Below, piece after piece: positions 25,635 to 34,554 of a stretch of DNA of 64,000 nucleotides. The translations under genes were made by a program, and so were the position numbers. Within the stretch, counting starts at the first letter, position 1; every line of letters starts with the position of its first letter. The notes under the pieces were generated by a model. That model was not told the origin of the DNA. It ran no database searches and saw nothing but the letters and a program-made list of their open reading frames with translations. This DNA is from Candidatus Brevifilum fermentans (GTDB lineage: Bacteria > Chloroflexota > Anaerolineae > Anaerolineales > Villigracilaceae), in contig CAMCQT010000002.1 in the NCBI GenBank assembly GCA_945877125.1, forward strand, positions 1 to 64,000. The letters run 5' to 3'.

Positions 25635-25874
25635 ATGCGCCTCGGACAAACGCATGAACTGACGGGACTTATCAACAAGGTAAACGCAGGCTGGTTTATG
25701 ATTGACTTCAAAACCGACGAAGTCCGTTCAGACGCCGAATCGCAATCTGCCAGAACGGGTATGACCGTCAGGTGGCGCGATATGCTCAGGCATATCAGCA
25801 ACCAACTCAAAGCTAAAGCAAAGACGCGGCTCGTCTTCCTGAATGTGAATGGCGAAGTCAAAATCTACGATTAA
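25635..25874 (+). CDS. Small hypothetical protein
   Basis: A 79-residue protein starting at an ATG 33 bases after the oxidase stop. It contains a possible beta-helix-helix-beta arrangement (AGWFMIDF, MTVRWRDMLRHISNQLKAKAK, RLVFLNVNGEV). I recognise no family. Its end overlaps the start of the following DUF2293 gene, which supports translation, but there is no strong ribosome site. It may instead be a non-coding gap. Confidence 0.45.
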   Translation: MRLGQTHELTGLINKVNAGWFMIDFKTDEVRSDAESQSARTGMTVRWRDMLRHISNQLKAKAKTRLVFLNVNGEVKIYD

Positions 25875-26535
25875 ACATCCCATGGATATAAAAGTCTTCA
25901 TTACCAATCAAGATTCAACCTGTGACGAATGCGGCGAAAAACTGGGGCACCACGCCTGGATCACGCTGGTTGAGAACAAAGGTGCGCTTTGCCTCTCGTG
26001 TGCCGACTTGGATCACCTCGTCTTCCTTCCCGCAGGAGATGCAGCGCTGACCCGCCGCTCAGCCAAACATTCAACATTGTCGGCGGTTGTGCTGAAATGG
26101 AGCCGCGCCCGCAAACATTATGAACGCCAGGGGGTGCTGGTGGAGGAAGCCGCGCTCCAACGCGCCGAACAGGAATGTTTGGACGATGCCGATGTGCGCG
26201 CCCGTAGAAATGTGCGTGCGGCTGATCATCGCATGGAACTCGACCAGGAATATGTCTCAAGTTTTGCTAAACGAGTGCGCGAATTATTTCCCAACTGCCC
26301 TGCTGGACGCGAACAAATTATCGCTGAACATGCCTGCCAAAAATACAGCGGACGTGTAGGACGTTCTGCGCAAGCCAAAAGATTGGATGAAAAATCCATT
26401 TTGCTGGCGGTCATCGCCCACATCCGCCATGCTGAGACGAATTATGATGAACTGCTAATGCAAGGCATGGATCGTTCATCGGCGCGCGTTGAAATAAAAG
26501 ATGTGATTGATAAAATTTTGGGGAATTGGAAATAA
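25849..26535 (+). CDS. DUF2293 domain protein
   Basis: A 228-residue protein (or 217 from the ATG at 25882, which fits the conserved start better). A CDECG plus CLSC zinc-ribbon-like pair sits near residues 20-50 and a coiled, basic segment near 80-120. The last 80 residues carry the DUF2293 pattern (AEHACQKYSGRVGRSAQAKR, then an AVIAHIRHAETNYDELL helix). The function of the domain is unknown; the basic, zinc-binding nature suggests nucleic-acid contact, which is inference. The gap 26536-26708 after it holds nothing I recognise. Confidence 0.75.
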   Translation: MAKSKSTIKHPMDIKVFITNQDSTCDECGEKLGHHAWITLVENKGALCLSCADLDHLVFLPAGDAALTRRSAKHSTLSAVVLKWSRARKHYERQGVLVEEAALQRAEQECLDDADVRARRNVRAADHRMELDQEYVSSFAKRVRELFPNCPAGREQIIAEHACQKYSGRVGRSAQAKRLDEKSILLAVIAHIRHAETNYDELLMQGMDRSSARVEIKDVIDKILGNWK

Positions 26536-26708
26536 CCAAGCGGGTCGAGTCGCCCAATCCAAGCTGGCGGATAATATATTGCTGAATTCGCGGCAGGGAG
26601 CATCTTTTTGCCCCTTGAAGTATCAACCGCCGATGATGGCTGTATCTCTCCACGATTTCGGCTTTTTGTTTTCGGCTTACTCAATCGTCTACAATGTGTA
26701 ATAAATAT

Positions 26709-26738
26709 TTGACATTAGTCGTAACAAAATATTACATA
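26709..26738 (+). promoter_or_regulatory. Promoter of the Rrf2-cydAB operon
   Basis: TTGACA at 26709-26714 is followed after 18 bases by TACATA. The leader of about 75 bases then carries the twin palindromes. Confidence 0.5.
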
Positions 26739-26777
26739 TGACATATCGTATTTACAGACTAAATCATTACAATACAA

Positions 26778-26808
26778 GTAAACATTTACAAAATCACTAA
26801 ACATTTAG
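26778..26808 (+). promoter_or_regulatory. Twin palindromic operators before the Rrf2 gene
   Basis: GTAAACATTTAC (26778-26789) and CTAAACATTTAG (26797-26808) are near-identical inverted repeats 19 bases apart, 10 bases before the Rrf2 start codon. They are probable binding sites for the Rrf2 protein. Confidence 0.6.
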
Positions 26809-26818
26809 ACAAAGCCTC

Positions 26819-27277
26819 ATGTTAAAAATTAACCGCCAAACCGATTATGCCGTCCGAGTCGTCCTTGCCCTTGCCCAACGGGGTGAGGGGGTACGGGTGT
26901 CTTCTGCTGAGTTACAGCGCGAAATGCTCATTCCCAAAACCTTTATGGGGCGCATTGTGGCGCAACTGGCGCAAGCCGGCTTGGTACTCACCTTCCCCGG
27001 CAGAGACGGCGGCTTGCAGATTGCGCGCGACCCGCAAAACATTACGCTCAAAGATGTGGTGGAAGCCTTTGAAGGTCCCATCCTTATTTCGGAATGTATC
27101 ATTTCGCAGGGAGATACAGACTGTCCTTTTATCCACTCCTGCCCGGTAAGTTCGAAATGGGGGCGGGTGCAAGCGGCAATGCTGCGCGAAATGAAATCCA
27201 TTATTTTTTCTGATATGGTCAAAGAGAGCCTGAATTCGCCTGTGGCTCCTGAATTTCAGGTTCCAACGACTGGATAG
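26819..27277 (+). CDS. Rrf2-family (Fe-S type) transcriptional regulator
   Basis: A 152-residue winged-helix regulator. The DNA-binding domain spans residues 1-75 (QTDYAVRVVLALA, with FMGRIVAQLAQAGLV as the recognition region). Three cysteines in SECIISQGDTDCPFIHSCP at about 92-107 match the cluster-binding loop of IscR/NsrR/RsrR-type proteins, so it probably senses oxygen, nitric oxide or redox state through an Fe-S cluster. The cytochrome bd genes follow 65 bases later, making them the likely target. Confidence 0.9.
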   Translation: MLKINRQTDYAVRVVLALAQRGEGVRVSSAELQREMLIPKTFMGRIVAQLAQAGLVLTFPGRDGGLQIARDPQNITLKDVVEAFEGPILISECIISQGDTDCPFIHSCPVSSKWGRVQAAMLREMKSIIFSDMVKESLNSPVAPEFQVPTTG

Positions 27278-27341
27278 ATAGGATAGTTAAACCACAGGAA
27301 TTACGCCTCATCCTGTAACATTTTTTTCACAAGGAGAAAGT

Positions 27342-28697
27342 ATGGACGCTCTTGTTTTAGCTCGGTGGCAGTTTTCGCTGATCACCATCTTCCACTTCTT
27401 TTTTGTTCCCCTCACGCTTGGTATGACGATTCTTGTCGCCCTGCTCGAGACCCAGTATGTTCGCACCGGGGACGAAAAATATAAATCCATGGCAAAGTAT
27501 TGGGGAAGCATTTTCCTGATCAATTTTGCCATTGGCGTCGTGACAGGTATTGTGCAGGAATTTCAGTTTGGCTTGAATTGGTCGGAATATAGCCGCTTCA
27601 TGGGCGATATCTTCGGCGCTCCGCTCGCCATTGAAGCTCTGCTTGCCTTCTACTTGGAATCCACCTTCATTGGTATATGGGTCTTCGGCTGGGACAAAGT
27701 CTCCAAGAAAGTCCACCTCACCTCCATCTGGCTGGTCGCTATCGGCTCGAACATCTCTGCCCTCTGGATTTTGATCGCCAACTCCTTCATGCAGCACCCC
27801 GCCGGCTACATTCTCGACCCCGAAACCGGCCGCGCATTGATGAGCGACTTCTTCGCCTTGGTCACCAACCCCAACGTTGGTTACCAATTTACGCATGTAC
27901 TAACCTCTGGCATTTCGATGGCCGGGTTTGTGGTGATGGCGTTCAGCGCCTGGCACCTGCTTCGCAAAAATGAACCCGCTTTCTTCCGTACCTCCTTCCA
28001 GTGGGCGGCGGTCTATGCGTTGGTTGGCTCCCTGTTGGTTGCCACCATCGGACATTTCCAGGGACAATTCCTCGTCAAGGAACAACCGATGAAAATGGCG
28101 GCGGCAGAAGCCCTGTGGGAAACTGAACAGCCCGCTTCGTTTGCGCTGGTGGCTGCCATTGACGAGAACGGAAAAACGAATCCCTTTGAAATCAAAATCC
28201 CATACGCCCTGTCCTTCCTTTCCTACAACAATTTCACCGGGGAAGTAAAAGGCTTGCATGATCTACAGGCAGAAGCCGAAGCAGAATATGGCGCAGGAAA
28301 TTACATTCCGCCCGTTACCCTTAACTTCTGGTCATTCCGCATTATGGTGGGCGCTGGCTCGCTCATGGTTCTGCTTGCCATGCTGGCTGTATTTTGGATG
28401 AAAAACATCGAAAGCAAGCCCTGGCTTTTGAAGGCGCTCATTCCCGCCGCTGCATTGCCCTACTTGGCAGTCACCACTGGTTGGATCATGGCTGAAACCG
28501 GACGCTGGCCCTGGATTGTGTACGGTCTTCAAAAAATCGAAGACGCCGTCTCACCCAATGTGCCGGCCTGGAATATCGTGCTTTCGCTCGTGCTGTTCGT
28601 TGGGCTGTACGCTGTGCTTGGCGTGATCGCCTTCAAATTGGCGGTCAAATCTGGCACCAGCAACAGCCACAAACACGAAGGCGCTGCTGCGGATTAA
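27342..28697 (+). CDS. cydA: Cytochrome bd quinol oxidase subunit I
   Basis: A 451-residue membrane subunit that binds haems b558, b595 and d and reduces oxygen with quinol electrons without pumping protons. The N-terminal haem ligand is His18 in IFHFFF. The quinol-site residues KEQPMKMAAAE lie near 245-258, and GRWPWIVYG near 386 is the conserved GRxPW motif. The Q-loop is the short type. An AAGGAGA site supports the start. It follows the Rrf2 gene and precedes cydB by 21 bases. Confidence 0.95.
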   Translation: MDALVLARWQFSLITIFHFFFVPLTLGMTILVALLETQYVRTGDEKYKSMAKYWGSIFLINFAIGVVTGIVQEFQFGLNWSEYSRFMGDIFGAPLAIEALLAFYLESTFIGIWVFGWDKVSKKVHLTSIWLVAIGSNISALWILIANSFMQHPAGYILDPETGRALMSDFFALVTNPNVGYQFTHVLTSGISMAGFVVMAFSAWHLLRKNEPAFFRTSFQWAAVYALVGSLLVATIGHFQGQFLVKEQPMKMAAAEALWETEQPASFALVAAIDENGKTNPFEIKIPYALSFLSYNNFTGEVKGLHDLQAEAEAEYGAGNYIPPVTLNFWSFRIMVGAGSLMVLLAMLAVFWMKNIESKPWLLKALIPAAALPYLAVTTGWIMAETGRWPWIVYGLQKIEDAVSPNVPAWNIVLSLVLFVGLYAVLGVIAFKLAVKSGTSNSHKHEGAAAD

Positions 28698-28718
28698 TTT
28701 TTTGACGGAGAAAAAACT

Positions 28719-29735
28719 ATGAACCTGCAAATCCTTTGGTTTATTTTGGTCACCATTCTGTTCGTCGGCTTCTTCATGCTTGAAGGATTCGACTACGGCG
28801 TCGGCATGTTGCTCCCCTTCCTCGGCAAGAAAGACGAAGAACGCCGCGCCATCATCAACACGATTGGACCCATCTGGGACAGCAACGAAGTCTGGATGAT
28901 TACCGCCGGCGGCGCGATGTTCGCCTCCTTCCCCCAAGTCTACGCCACCTTGTTCAGCGGCTTTTACCTCGCGCTGGTGCTGATGCTGGTCGCGCTCATT
29001 TTGCGCGGCGTGGCATTTGAATACCGCCAAAAATTCGCCGACAAAGCCTCCCGCACCAATTGGGATTGGGCGATCTTCATCGGCAGCGCCCTGCCCGCCC
29101 TGCTCTGGGGCGTGGCTGTCGCCAACCTGATGCGCGGCGTTGCCATTGACGAAAATATGAATTATTGGGGCGGTTTGCTGCCCCTGCTCAATCCGTTCTC
29201 CATCCTCGGCGGATTGGTCTTCGTCTCGCTCTTCGTCATGCACGGCGCAAACTACCTGGCGCTCAAGACCGAAGGCGAGATCGAAAAACGCGCCAAGGAC
29301 ATGTCCTTCAAGTCGTGGATTGTCGCCACTGTATTGACCGTGCTCTTTGTCGTCTGGACTTTCTTCGAGACCGACATCCTGACCAAATCTGGCGTCAATG
29401 GTTTGATCCCGGCCCTGCTGGCGGCAGTTGCGCTGCTGACGGTGGGCTACTTCAACAAGACAGGCAAATTTGGCTGGGCATTTGTCAGCGGATCGCTCAC
29501 AGTTGTCTTTGCCACAGTGATGGTCTTTGCCGGTCTCTTCCCGCGCATTATGATCTCCACCCTTAACCCCGCCTACAGCCTGACGATTGAAAATGCTTCG
29601 GCTTCGGCGTACACCCTGCAAACCATGACCATCGTCACCTTCATCCTGCTGCCCTTCGTGCTGGCTTATGTCGGCTGGACGTATTACATCTTCCGCAAGC
29701 GCATCAAGACAGATGTAAAAACCCTCGTGTATTAG
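28719..29735 (+). CDS. cydB: Cytochrome bd quinol oxidase subunit II
   Basis: A 338-residue integral membrane partner of CydA with about eight helices. The N-terminal segment FMLEGFDYGVGMLLP (about residues 20-34) is the family signature, followed by GPIWDSNEVWMI near 48-59. The gene starts 21 bases after cydA with a CGGAG site and ends the operon. No cydX-like or cydCD genes are adjacent, so the assembly factors must be elsewhere. Confidence 0.95.
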   Translation: MNLQILWFILVTILFVGFFMLEGFDYGVGMLLPFLGKKDEERRAIINTIGPIWDSNEVWMITAGGAMFASFPQVYATLFSGFYLALVLMLVALILRGVAFEYRQKFADKASRTNWDWAIFIGSALPALLWGVAVANLMRGVAIDENMNYWGGLLPLLNPFSILGGLVFVSLFVMHGANYLALKTEGEIEKRAKDMSFKSWIVATVLTVLFVVWTFFETDILTKSGVNGLIPALLAAVALLTVGYFNKTGKFGWAFVSGSLTVVFATVMVFAGLFPRIMISTLNPAYSLTIENASASAYTLQTMTIVTFILLPFVLAYVGWTYYIFRKRIKTDVKTLVY

Positions 29736-29736
29736 C

Positions 29737-29856
29737 AGCAATTCCAGAGATGAAAAATATTATCCACAGATTGCGCAGATTTAGCAGATTTTCTCTTCAA
29801 TCTGTGTAATCTGTCAAATCTGTGGATGAATAAAAAAAACCATACTGGGAATTGCT
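29737..29856. repeat. Theme-word hairpin, AATCTGTG type, with outer inverted repeat
   Basis: The core pairs three CAGATT-type words with three AATCTGTG-type words. The outer ends AGCAATTCCAG (29737-29747) and CTGGGAATTGCT (29845-29856) are also inverted copies, so the element looks mobile (MITE-like). Confidence 0.75.
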
Positions 29857-29872
29857 GGTGTATTAGACCATA

Positions 29873-29907
29873 AAAAATCCTGGAGCAGTCTGCTCCAGGA
29901 TTTTTCA
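29873..29907 (+). terminator. Intrinsic terminator of cydAB
   Basis: AAAAATCCTGGAGCA and its complement form a long stem followed by TTTTTC. Confidence 0.85.
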
Positions 29908-29965
29908 TTTTGACTTAAGAGATTCAATCACTTTCATTTCGATTTTCTGTTATTCGGGTACTGCC

Positions 29966-30193
29966 ACAATGCCCAATGCGCTGGGCGCGGTCGGAGGCTT
30001 GCATTTCCACGGCGGGATTCCACTACGGGTTGAGGTGGATGACATAATCGGCGGCGGTCAGGTTCAAGCCCACGCCGCCCGCTTTGAGGCTGATGAGAAA
30101 GAACGGAATCGCGTCATTGGTTTGAAATTCATCCACTTTTTCCTGCCGCTTTTGCGTCTGTCCGTCGAGATGGTAATTACCAATCAGAGTCTT
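29966..30193 (-). pseudogene. Remnant of a SNF2-type helicase C-terminal domain
   Basis: Read on the minus strand, one frame gives [18 protein letters not shown], then [18 protein letters not shown], then a TAG at 30023-30025 where a Tyr codon is expected in NPYWNP, then WNPAVEMQASDRAQRIG. These are motifs IV-VI of SWI2/SNF2 ATPases. About 75 residues survive, with no start, no upstream domain and an internal stop, so it is a decayed fragment. Its right end overlaps the following small gene by a few bases. Confidence 0.85.
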
Positions 30194-30482
30194 TGGGATA
30201 AATATTATTGTACTTAATTCCCTGCCTCGGCTCCGCCATCATCTCTGCCACCGTATCGCGCCACTTTGCATAATGCGCGTTCTCTTTGTGCGCGAAGGAA
30301 GCTTTATCCGTTTTATAAACTTCCACAAGGATAAAGCGCGTTGGGTCATCGTTTTGTTGAATTACATCGAAACGCTCAACGCCCTCTTCTTTTGCACTTT
30401 GACTGGCGTTTTCAATAGTGGCTTGTTTGAATGCATCCAACATTTCAGGTTTGACATGGACGTGGACAAGAACGATATTCAT
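30177..30482 (-). CDS. Antibiotic-biosynthesis-monooxygenase (ABM) domain protein
   Basis: A 101-residue dimeric alpha-beta barrel type protein. I take the ATG at 30482 with AAGGAG upstream; an upstream extension in the same frame would cross tRNA-Pro. The sequence has the ABM/YgiN pattern: [23 protein letters not shown], a central [22 protein letters not shown], then [14 protein letters not shown]. The pattern fits LsrG/YgiN-like members that act on small aldehydes or quinones, but the substrate is unknown. Confidence 0.9.
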   Translation of the reverse strand: MNIVLVHVHVKPEMLDAFKQATIENASQSAKEEGVERFDVIQQNDDPTRFILVEVYKTDKASFAHKENAHYAKWRDTVAEMMAEPRQGIKYNNIYPKDSDW

Positions 30483-30564
30483 TTTGTCTCCTTGTGATGA
30501 TTGATGGAAAATTCCTTCTGTAATTAATACACCCCAAAACAAAATAATGCAATTGCAGATTAAA

Positions 30565-30595
30565 ACAAAATCGCCCTTTTTCAAGGACGATTTCA
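30565..30595 (-). terminator. tRNA-Pro terminator
   Basis: On the minus strand AAATCGTCCTT and AAGGGCGATTT form a stem, followed by TGTTTT. Confidence 0.8.
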
Positions 30596-30604
30596 TTGCT
30601 ATTG

Positions 30605-30679
<75 letters not shown>

Positions 30680-30741
30680 ATTGAGCGAACCGTATTATAG
30701 TCGCGTTTTGTTATTCTGGCAAATCGAATTTATGGCTGTTG

Positions 30742-32796
30742 TTACTTGCAGAACAGAGCATCTACTTTGGCTTGCATGGCAGGCTGTAATGGATAGCCAT
30801 TTTCGTTCATGCGGTTGAGGTTTTTGCAGAGCTGCGGATTATGAAACGGGTCGTTTTTGAAATAAGCGGCGAGTTGTTCCACTTTTTCTGTTTGCCCAAG
30901 GTAGGCGTAGGCTTGCACGAAAGGTGTCCACTCGATCAGGTCGCTTGGGATAAGTTCAAGACGATTGGCTTTTTCACCCAATTCTGCGACGGTTTCCCAG
31001 TCACCTTGCTGGCGGGCTAGTTCGGCTTTTTGATAATAAAAACACCAATCATGGGCGGGTTCAGTGCCGAAGACAAAATCTAAAGGCGTTGAATTTGATT
31101 CATTCTCTGTGAGTGCATAAGAGATTTTAGAGTGGGGAAACATTTGGGCTATTTCAGGTGTGTCGTATTGTGAGCGTTCGATCCAGTGTCCGTCGATGAT
31201 ATGGACACAGGATTTGGACGAAGGCTGACTCATCACCAATATCCTGCGGTAGTTGAGGAACATAGTGTGGCTGCGGTATGTGTGGCTGACCTTCTCCGTT
31301 TCGCCGATGATGTTTTGAATCCCTTTTTCGTCGAGGCGGGTGGCTGCCAGTTTGTACTTGACCAAATCAATGCCAGGGTGAGGTTCTGGGTAATATAAAA
31401 AGTTCGCGGGACCCCAGACAATGTTGATGTCGTCTTCATAGTCAATAGATGGATAATACACAGCAAGCATTGTGCCTTCCTGAATTTTTGGAATACGCCA
31501 GTAAACCTGCCACCAGAAATCACGGATTGTTGCCTGTTCGCTGGCTGCCTTTATTGCAACTCCGCGATGGGTGAGGGCGGCAATGCCAACGAGGAGAGAG
31601 ACTAGAATTATCTGTAGTCTTCTGGGAAACACGAAGTGGATCAACCCGACGACGAAAGTGACTGCGGCGAGAGAGGCGGGCAGGGCGTAATGTGAATATG
31701 CTCTGAAAATGACAAAACGATTTGCCATAACCACAGGCAATAAGCCAAAGATCACGCCTGCCAGTCCGAGTAGGATGGCTTGAATTGAAAAATTATCAGA
31801 TTTGGAAACTGCTTCGGGTTGAGAATCAGAATTCGGGTTGGTCATGAAGCGGGTTGCGATCACAGTTAGAGCGAGGGTAACAGTCGCAATTGTGAATCCG
31901 ATCCAGAGGTCATTTCGCTGAATAAGGGAATAATGCATTCTGAGCGGCGTCCACCAGGCTAGGATGGATACATTCAGGGAGCTTGTGAAAAGGCGTTCTC
32001 CCCATAATAAAATTGTTTCCACTGGCGTGCGAATCACGGCGCTGGTTTGCAAACTAATATCCGTCGCTTTTCTGTCACCTGTGAAAATGAAGATTTTCCA
32101 GATGATGAAGATCAAGGGAATGGTCAGTGGAATCAGGGAGGCTCGAACGGTTTGGATAATTTTGCGGATAAAAGAAATATCGCGTTGTGTGCTGGCGATC
32201 AGTAGAAAGATGCAAAGTATTCTGAAGGCTTCCATTCCGATGGCGTAGTCTACCAATGCTATGGCGGTCAAGCCGGTGAGGATTGAGCCTGCCCAAAGAA
32301 ATATTTGAGTTGTTTTTTGCGTTGACTGGACTGCGGCAAGTGTGAGTGCAATTGAGAAGGTGTGCAGGCAAACACTGGCGAGCATGGGTTGATATTCAAT
32401 GCCTTCGGGCCACCAGAGAAAACCCGGGTAGATCAAAAAAAGAAGCGCCATTGAGAAATTTGCAAAACGCTGACGGGGCCACAGTAAGTGAAAGAGCCAC
32501 AGGGCGCTGTATCCGCCGAGCAGCCGCCAAATATAGATTCCGATGTGATAGGGAAGTGGATATGCTCCAAATAAAAAATAATAGATGCCGAAGAAAATTC
32601 CGCGTGCGGGGCGGTCAGAACTGAACATTATTTTGAAAATGGAGGGTCCGGCGATGTAGCCATCGTAGGCGTAGTACCAGTCATCTCTGTAGTAGGAGAA
32701 CTGGTTGATGTTCAGCAGGTAGATCAGCGCGGATATAAAAGCCAGGGCTAATATCTCGATCCACCATTTTGTTTTGAGTTTATTTAGCAAGGACAT
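30742..32796 (-). CDS. Large polytopic membrane protein, glycosyltransferase-like
   Basis: A 684-residue protein from the ATG at 32796 (GAGG upstream). About twelve transmembrane helices fill residues 10-440, followed by a soluble C-terminal part of about 240 residues containing TPR-like helices. An acidic-aromatic segment after the first helix (NINQFSYYRDDWYYAYDGY) resembles the loop of GT-C membrane glycosyltransferases such as PMT/ArnT-like enzymes, where an Asp is catalytic. The family assignment is not certain. It stands alone after tRNA-Pro. Confidence 0.65.
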   Translation of the reverse strand: MSLLNKLKTKWWIEILALAFISALIYLLNINQFSYYRDDWYYAYDGYIAGPSIFKIMFSSDRPARGIFFGIYYFLFGAYPLPYHIGIYIWRLLGGYSALWLFHLLWPRQRFANFSMALLFLIYPGFLWWPEGIEYQPMLASVCLHTFSIALTLAAVQSTQKTTQIFLWAGSILTGLTAIALVDYAIGMEAFRILCIFLLIASTQRDISFIRKIIQTVRASLIPLTIPLIFIIWKIFIFTGDRKATDISLQTSAVIRTPVETILLWGERLFTSSLNVSILAWWTPLRMHYSLIQRNDLWIGFTIATVTLALTVIATRFMTNPNSDSQPEAVSKSDNFSIQAILLGLAGVIFGLLPVVMANRFVIFRAYSHYALPASLAAVTFVVGLIHFVFPRRLQIILVSLLVGIAALTHRGVAIKAASEQATIRDFWWQVYWRIPKIQEGTMLAVYYPSIDYEDDINIVWGPANFLYYPEPHPGIDLVKYKLAATRLDEKGIQNIIGETEKVSHTYRSHTMFLNYRRILVMSQPSSKSCVHIIDGHWIERSQYDTPEIAQMFPHSKISYALTENESNSTPLDFVFGTEPAHDWCFYYQKAELARQQGDWETVAELGEKANRLELIPSDLIEWTPFVQAYAYLGQTEKVEQLAAYFKNDPFHNPQLCKNLNRMNENGYPLQPAMQAKVDALFCK

Positions 32797-32843
32797 GTTG
32801 CCTCGAATTTCATTGGATTGCAAAATTACTTCCGAGAATGAGT

Positions 32844-33383
32844 CTATTTTACTACCGCATAAATGTAACAATCACGCGGCTCGGGGCTGATGTTTGGGTG
32901 GGTGCTTTCTTTTCTCAGGAGTCCTTCGCGCTGCATTCCTGCTTTTTCCATGACGCGCTGCGAAGGGATATTTTCCACATCGGCGGTGGCGTATACGCGG
33001 CAGATGTCTGGTTGTTGAAAAGCCCAATCAATGGAGGCGCGCACGGCTTCGGTCATGTAGCCTTTGCCCCATTGGGCATACGCGCCGGTGTATCCAAAAC
33101 TCATTTTGAAGGGTTCTTTTTCCAGCCGCAGTTCGATCATCCCGGCCAGCGCGCCGCTTTCTTTGATCTCCAGCAGGTAGCGGAAATTTGTATCCCCGTC
33201 CCAGCCGTCGATGGAGCGTTTCATCAGCGCTTCAGATTGCTCAATGCTTTGATGCGGATGCCAGGTGAGGAAGCGCGTCACTTCGGGATATTTTGCCCAG
33301 CTGTTGAATACGGCTGGGGCGTCGTCCATGCGCGGCTTGCGCAGGAGCAGTCGTTCGGTTTCGATTTGTTCAGGTGGTTTCAT
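32844..33383 (-). CDS. GNAT-family N-acetyltransferase (RimJ/RimL-like)
   Basis: A 179-residue acetyl-CoA-dependent N-acetyltransferase. It begins with IETERLLLRKPRMDDAPAVF (about residues 6-26), the start pattern of RimJ/RimL proteins, and has the acetyl-CoA loop YAQWGKGYMTEAVRA near 106-120, followed by RVYATADVENIPSQRVMEKAGM. Substrates of this subgroup range from ribosomal proteins to small amines. Its start codon overlaps the end of the MFS gene by 14 bases, so the two are probably translated in series. Confidence 0.9.
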   Translation of the reverse strand: MKPPEQIETERLLLRKPRMDDAPAVFNSWAKYPEVTRFLTWHPHQSIEQSEALMKRSIDGWDGDTNFRYLLEIKESGALAGMIELRLEKEPFKMSFGYTGAYAQWGKGYMTEAVRASIDWAFQQPDICRVYATADVENIPSQRVMEKAGMQREGLLRKESTHPNISPEPRDCYIYAVVK

Positions 33384-34554
33384 GATTGGTTGTCCTTGTT
33401 TTCCGCTGCATAATTCCCAGCGCCAGCAAACCGGCGATGTTGAAAATCACAGCCAAAAGTGCAACGAACAAAAAGCCAAATTGTTGATAAATGAGGGTCG
33501 CTAGAAATGCGCCCACTGCGCGCCCGATTGAATGACCTGTGACATTGAGCGACAACACTGTGGCGCGCGCCGTGGGCACAAGCTCGGTCATCAGCGGGAT
33601 GTGGCTGACCATGATGTATTCAAAGGTGATGTAGAACAGGAACAGCCCGATCAATGCGCCGACCTGGGTTTGACCAATGAACGGGAGCAGAATCGAGGCT
33701 AGGGCATTGCCGACCAGCCCAATGCCCAGCGCGAGCGGTTTTCCGAGTCTGTCGGTGGTGAAGGCGACCAATCCCTCTCCGCTTAATTCTGAAATACCGA
33801 TCACCGCAGATGCGCCTGCGAGCGCGGCGAGTTTTAATCCAAATGAGTCTTCGAGCCAGACTCCAAATACCATGGTAACGAGTTCGTTTGCACAGCTTGC
33901 CCATAACGCTATTGAAATTCCTGCCATTGCAGGCGCAGATGAAAACACGGCGCGATACCCCGCGCGCGAGTCTGTCACCCTTTCGTGGTGCGGATCTTCG
34001 CGCGGCATGATCTTCCAAATGACGAAGAAGGCAAATGCTCCAAAAATGGTCAACGCAGGGAATGGCGCAGACCAGCCATATTTTCCAATTAAGAATGCCA
34101 TGAATGGCACGCCCGCAAAGAAGGCTGCAGACCACGCTACCTCAGTCACTGCCAGCGCGGTGCCGCGCTGGGCGTAAGGGACGCGATCTCCAAAGTGCGC
34201 CTGCATGGATGGGTCAAACATATATTTGCCGATCACGGCCAGGATAACGGCAGCCGCCAGCGTATATAGATTTGGATATATCGCAACCATGCCGACGCCG
34301 AGCGTGAAAACGGCGAAACCAGACAACATGCCGAATCTGCGTCCATGCCGGTCTGCAAAGGGGGCGAACAAGGGGCTGGTCGCCCCAAACAGCGCGCGCG
34401 CCGTCATCAAATAAGACATGGTGGAAATATCCACGCCGAGTCCGCGCGCAAATGTGGATAGAAATGGATACACCATCCTGTGGGCAGTATTCAGGATGGT
34501 GCGCAGGAACATGAAGATGATGAGTTGGAAGCGGATTCTCAAAGCGAACTTCAA
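33370..34554 (-). CDS. MFS transporter
   Basis: A 394-residue major facilitator protein with about twelve helices. The loop between helices 2 and 3 has FAPFADRHGRRFGMLSG (about residues 60-76), the classical MFS signature, and TTDRLGKPLALGIG is the matching loop in the second half. The substrate is unknown. It is downstream of a hypothetical membrane gene (4-base overlap) and upstream of the GNAT gene. All three run on the minus strand as one operon. Confidence 0.88.
   Translation of the reverse strand: MKFALRIRFQLIIFMFLRTILNTAHRMVYPFLSTFARGLGVDISTMSYLMTARALFGATSPLFAPFADRHGRRFGMLSGFAVFTLGVGMVAIYPNLYTLAAAVILAVIGKYMFDPSMQAHFGDRVPYAQRGTALAVTEVAWSAAFFAGVPFMAFLIGKYGWSAPFPALTIFGAFAFFVIWKIMPREDPHHERVTDSRAGYRAVFSSAPAMAGISIALWASCANELVTMVFGVWLEDSFGLKLAALAGASAVIGISELSGEGLVAFTTDRLGKPLALGIGLVGNALASILLPFIGQTQVGALIGLFLFYITFEYIMVSHIPLMTELVPTARATVLSLNVTGHSIGRAVGAFLATLIYQQFGFLFVALLAVIFNIAGLLALGIMQRKTRTTNHETT

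Noticed and set aside
29969-30217. 82-codon plus-strand ORF
   Set aside because: It is the antisense shadow of the SNF2 helicase remnant.
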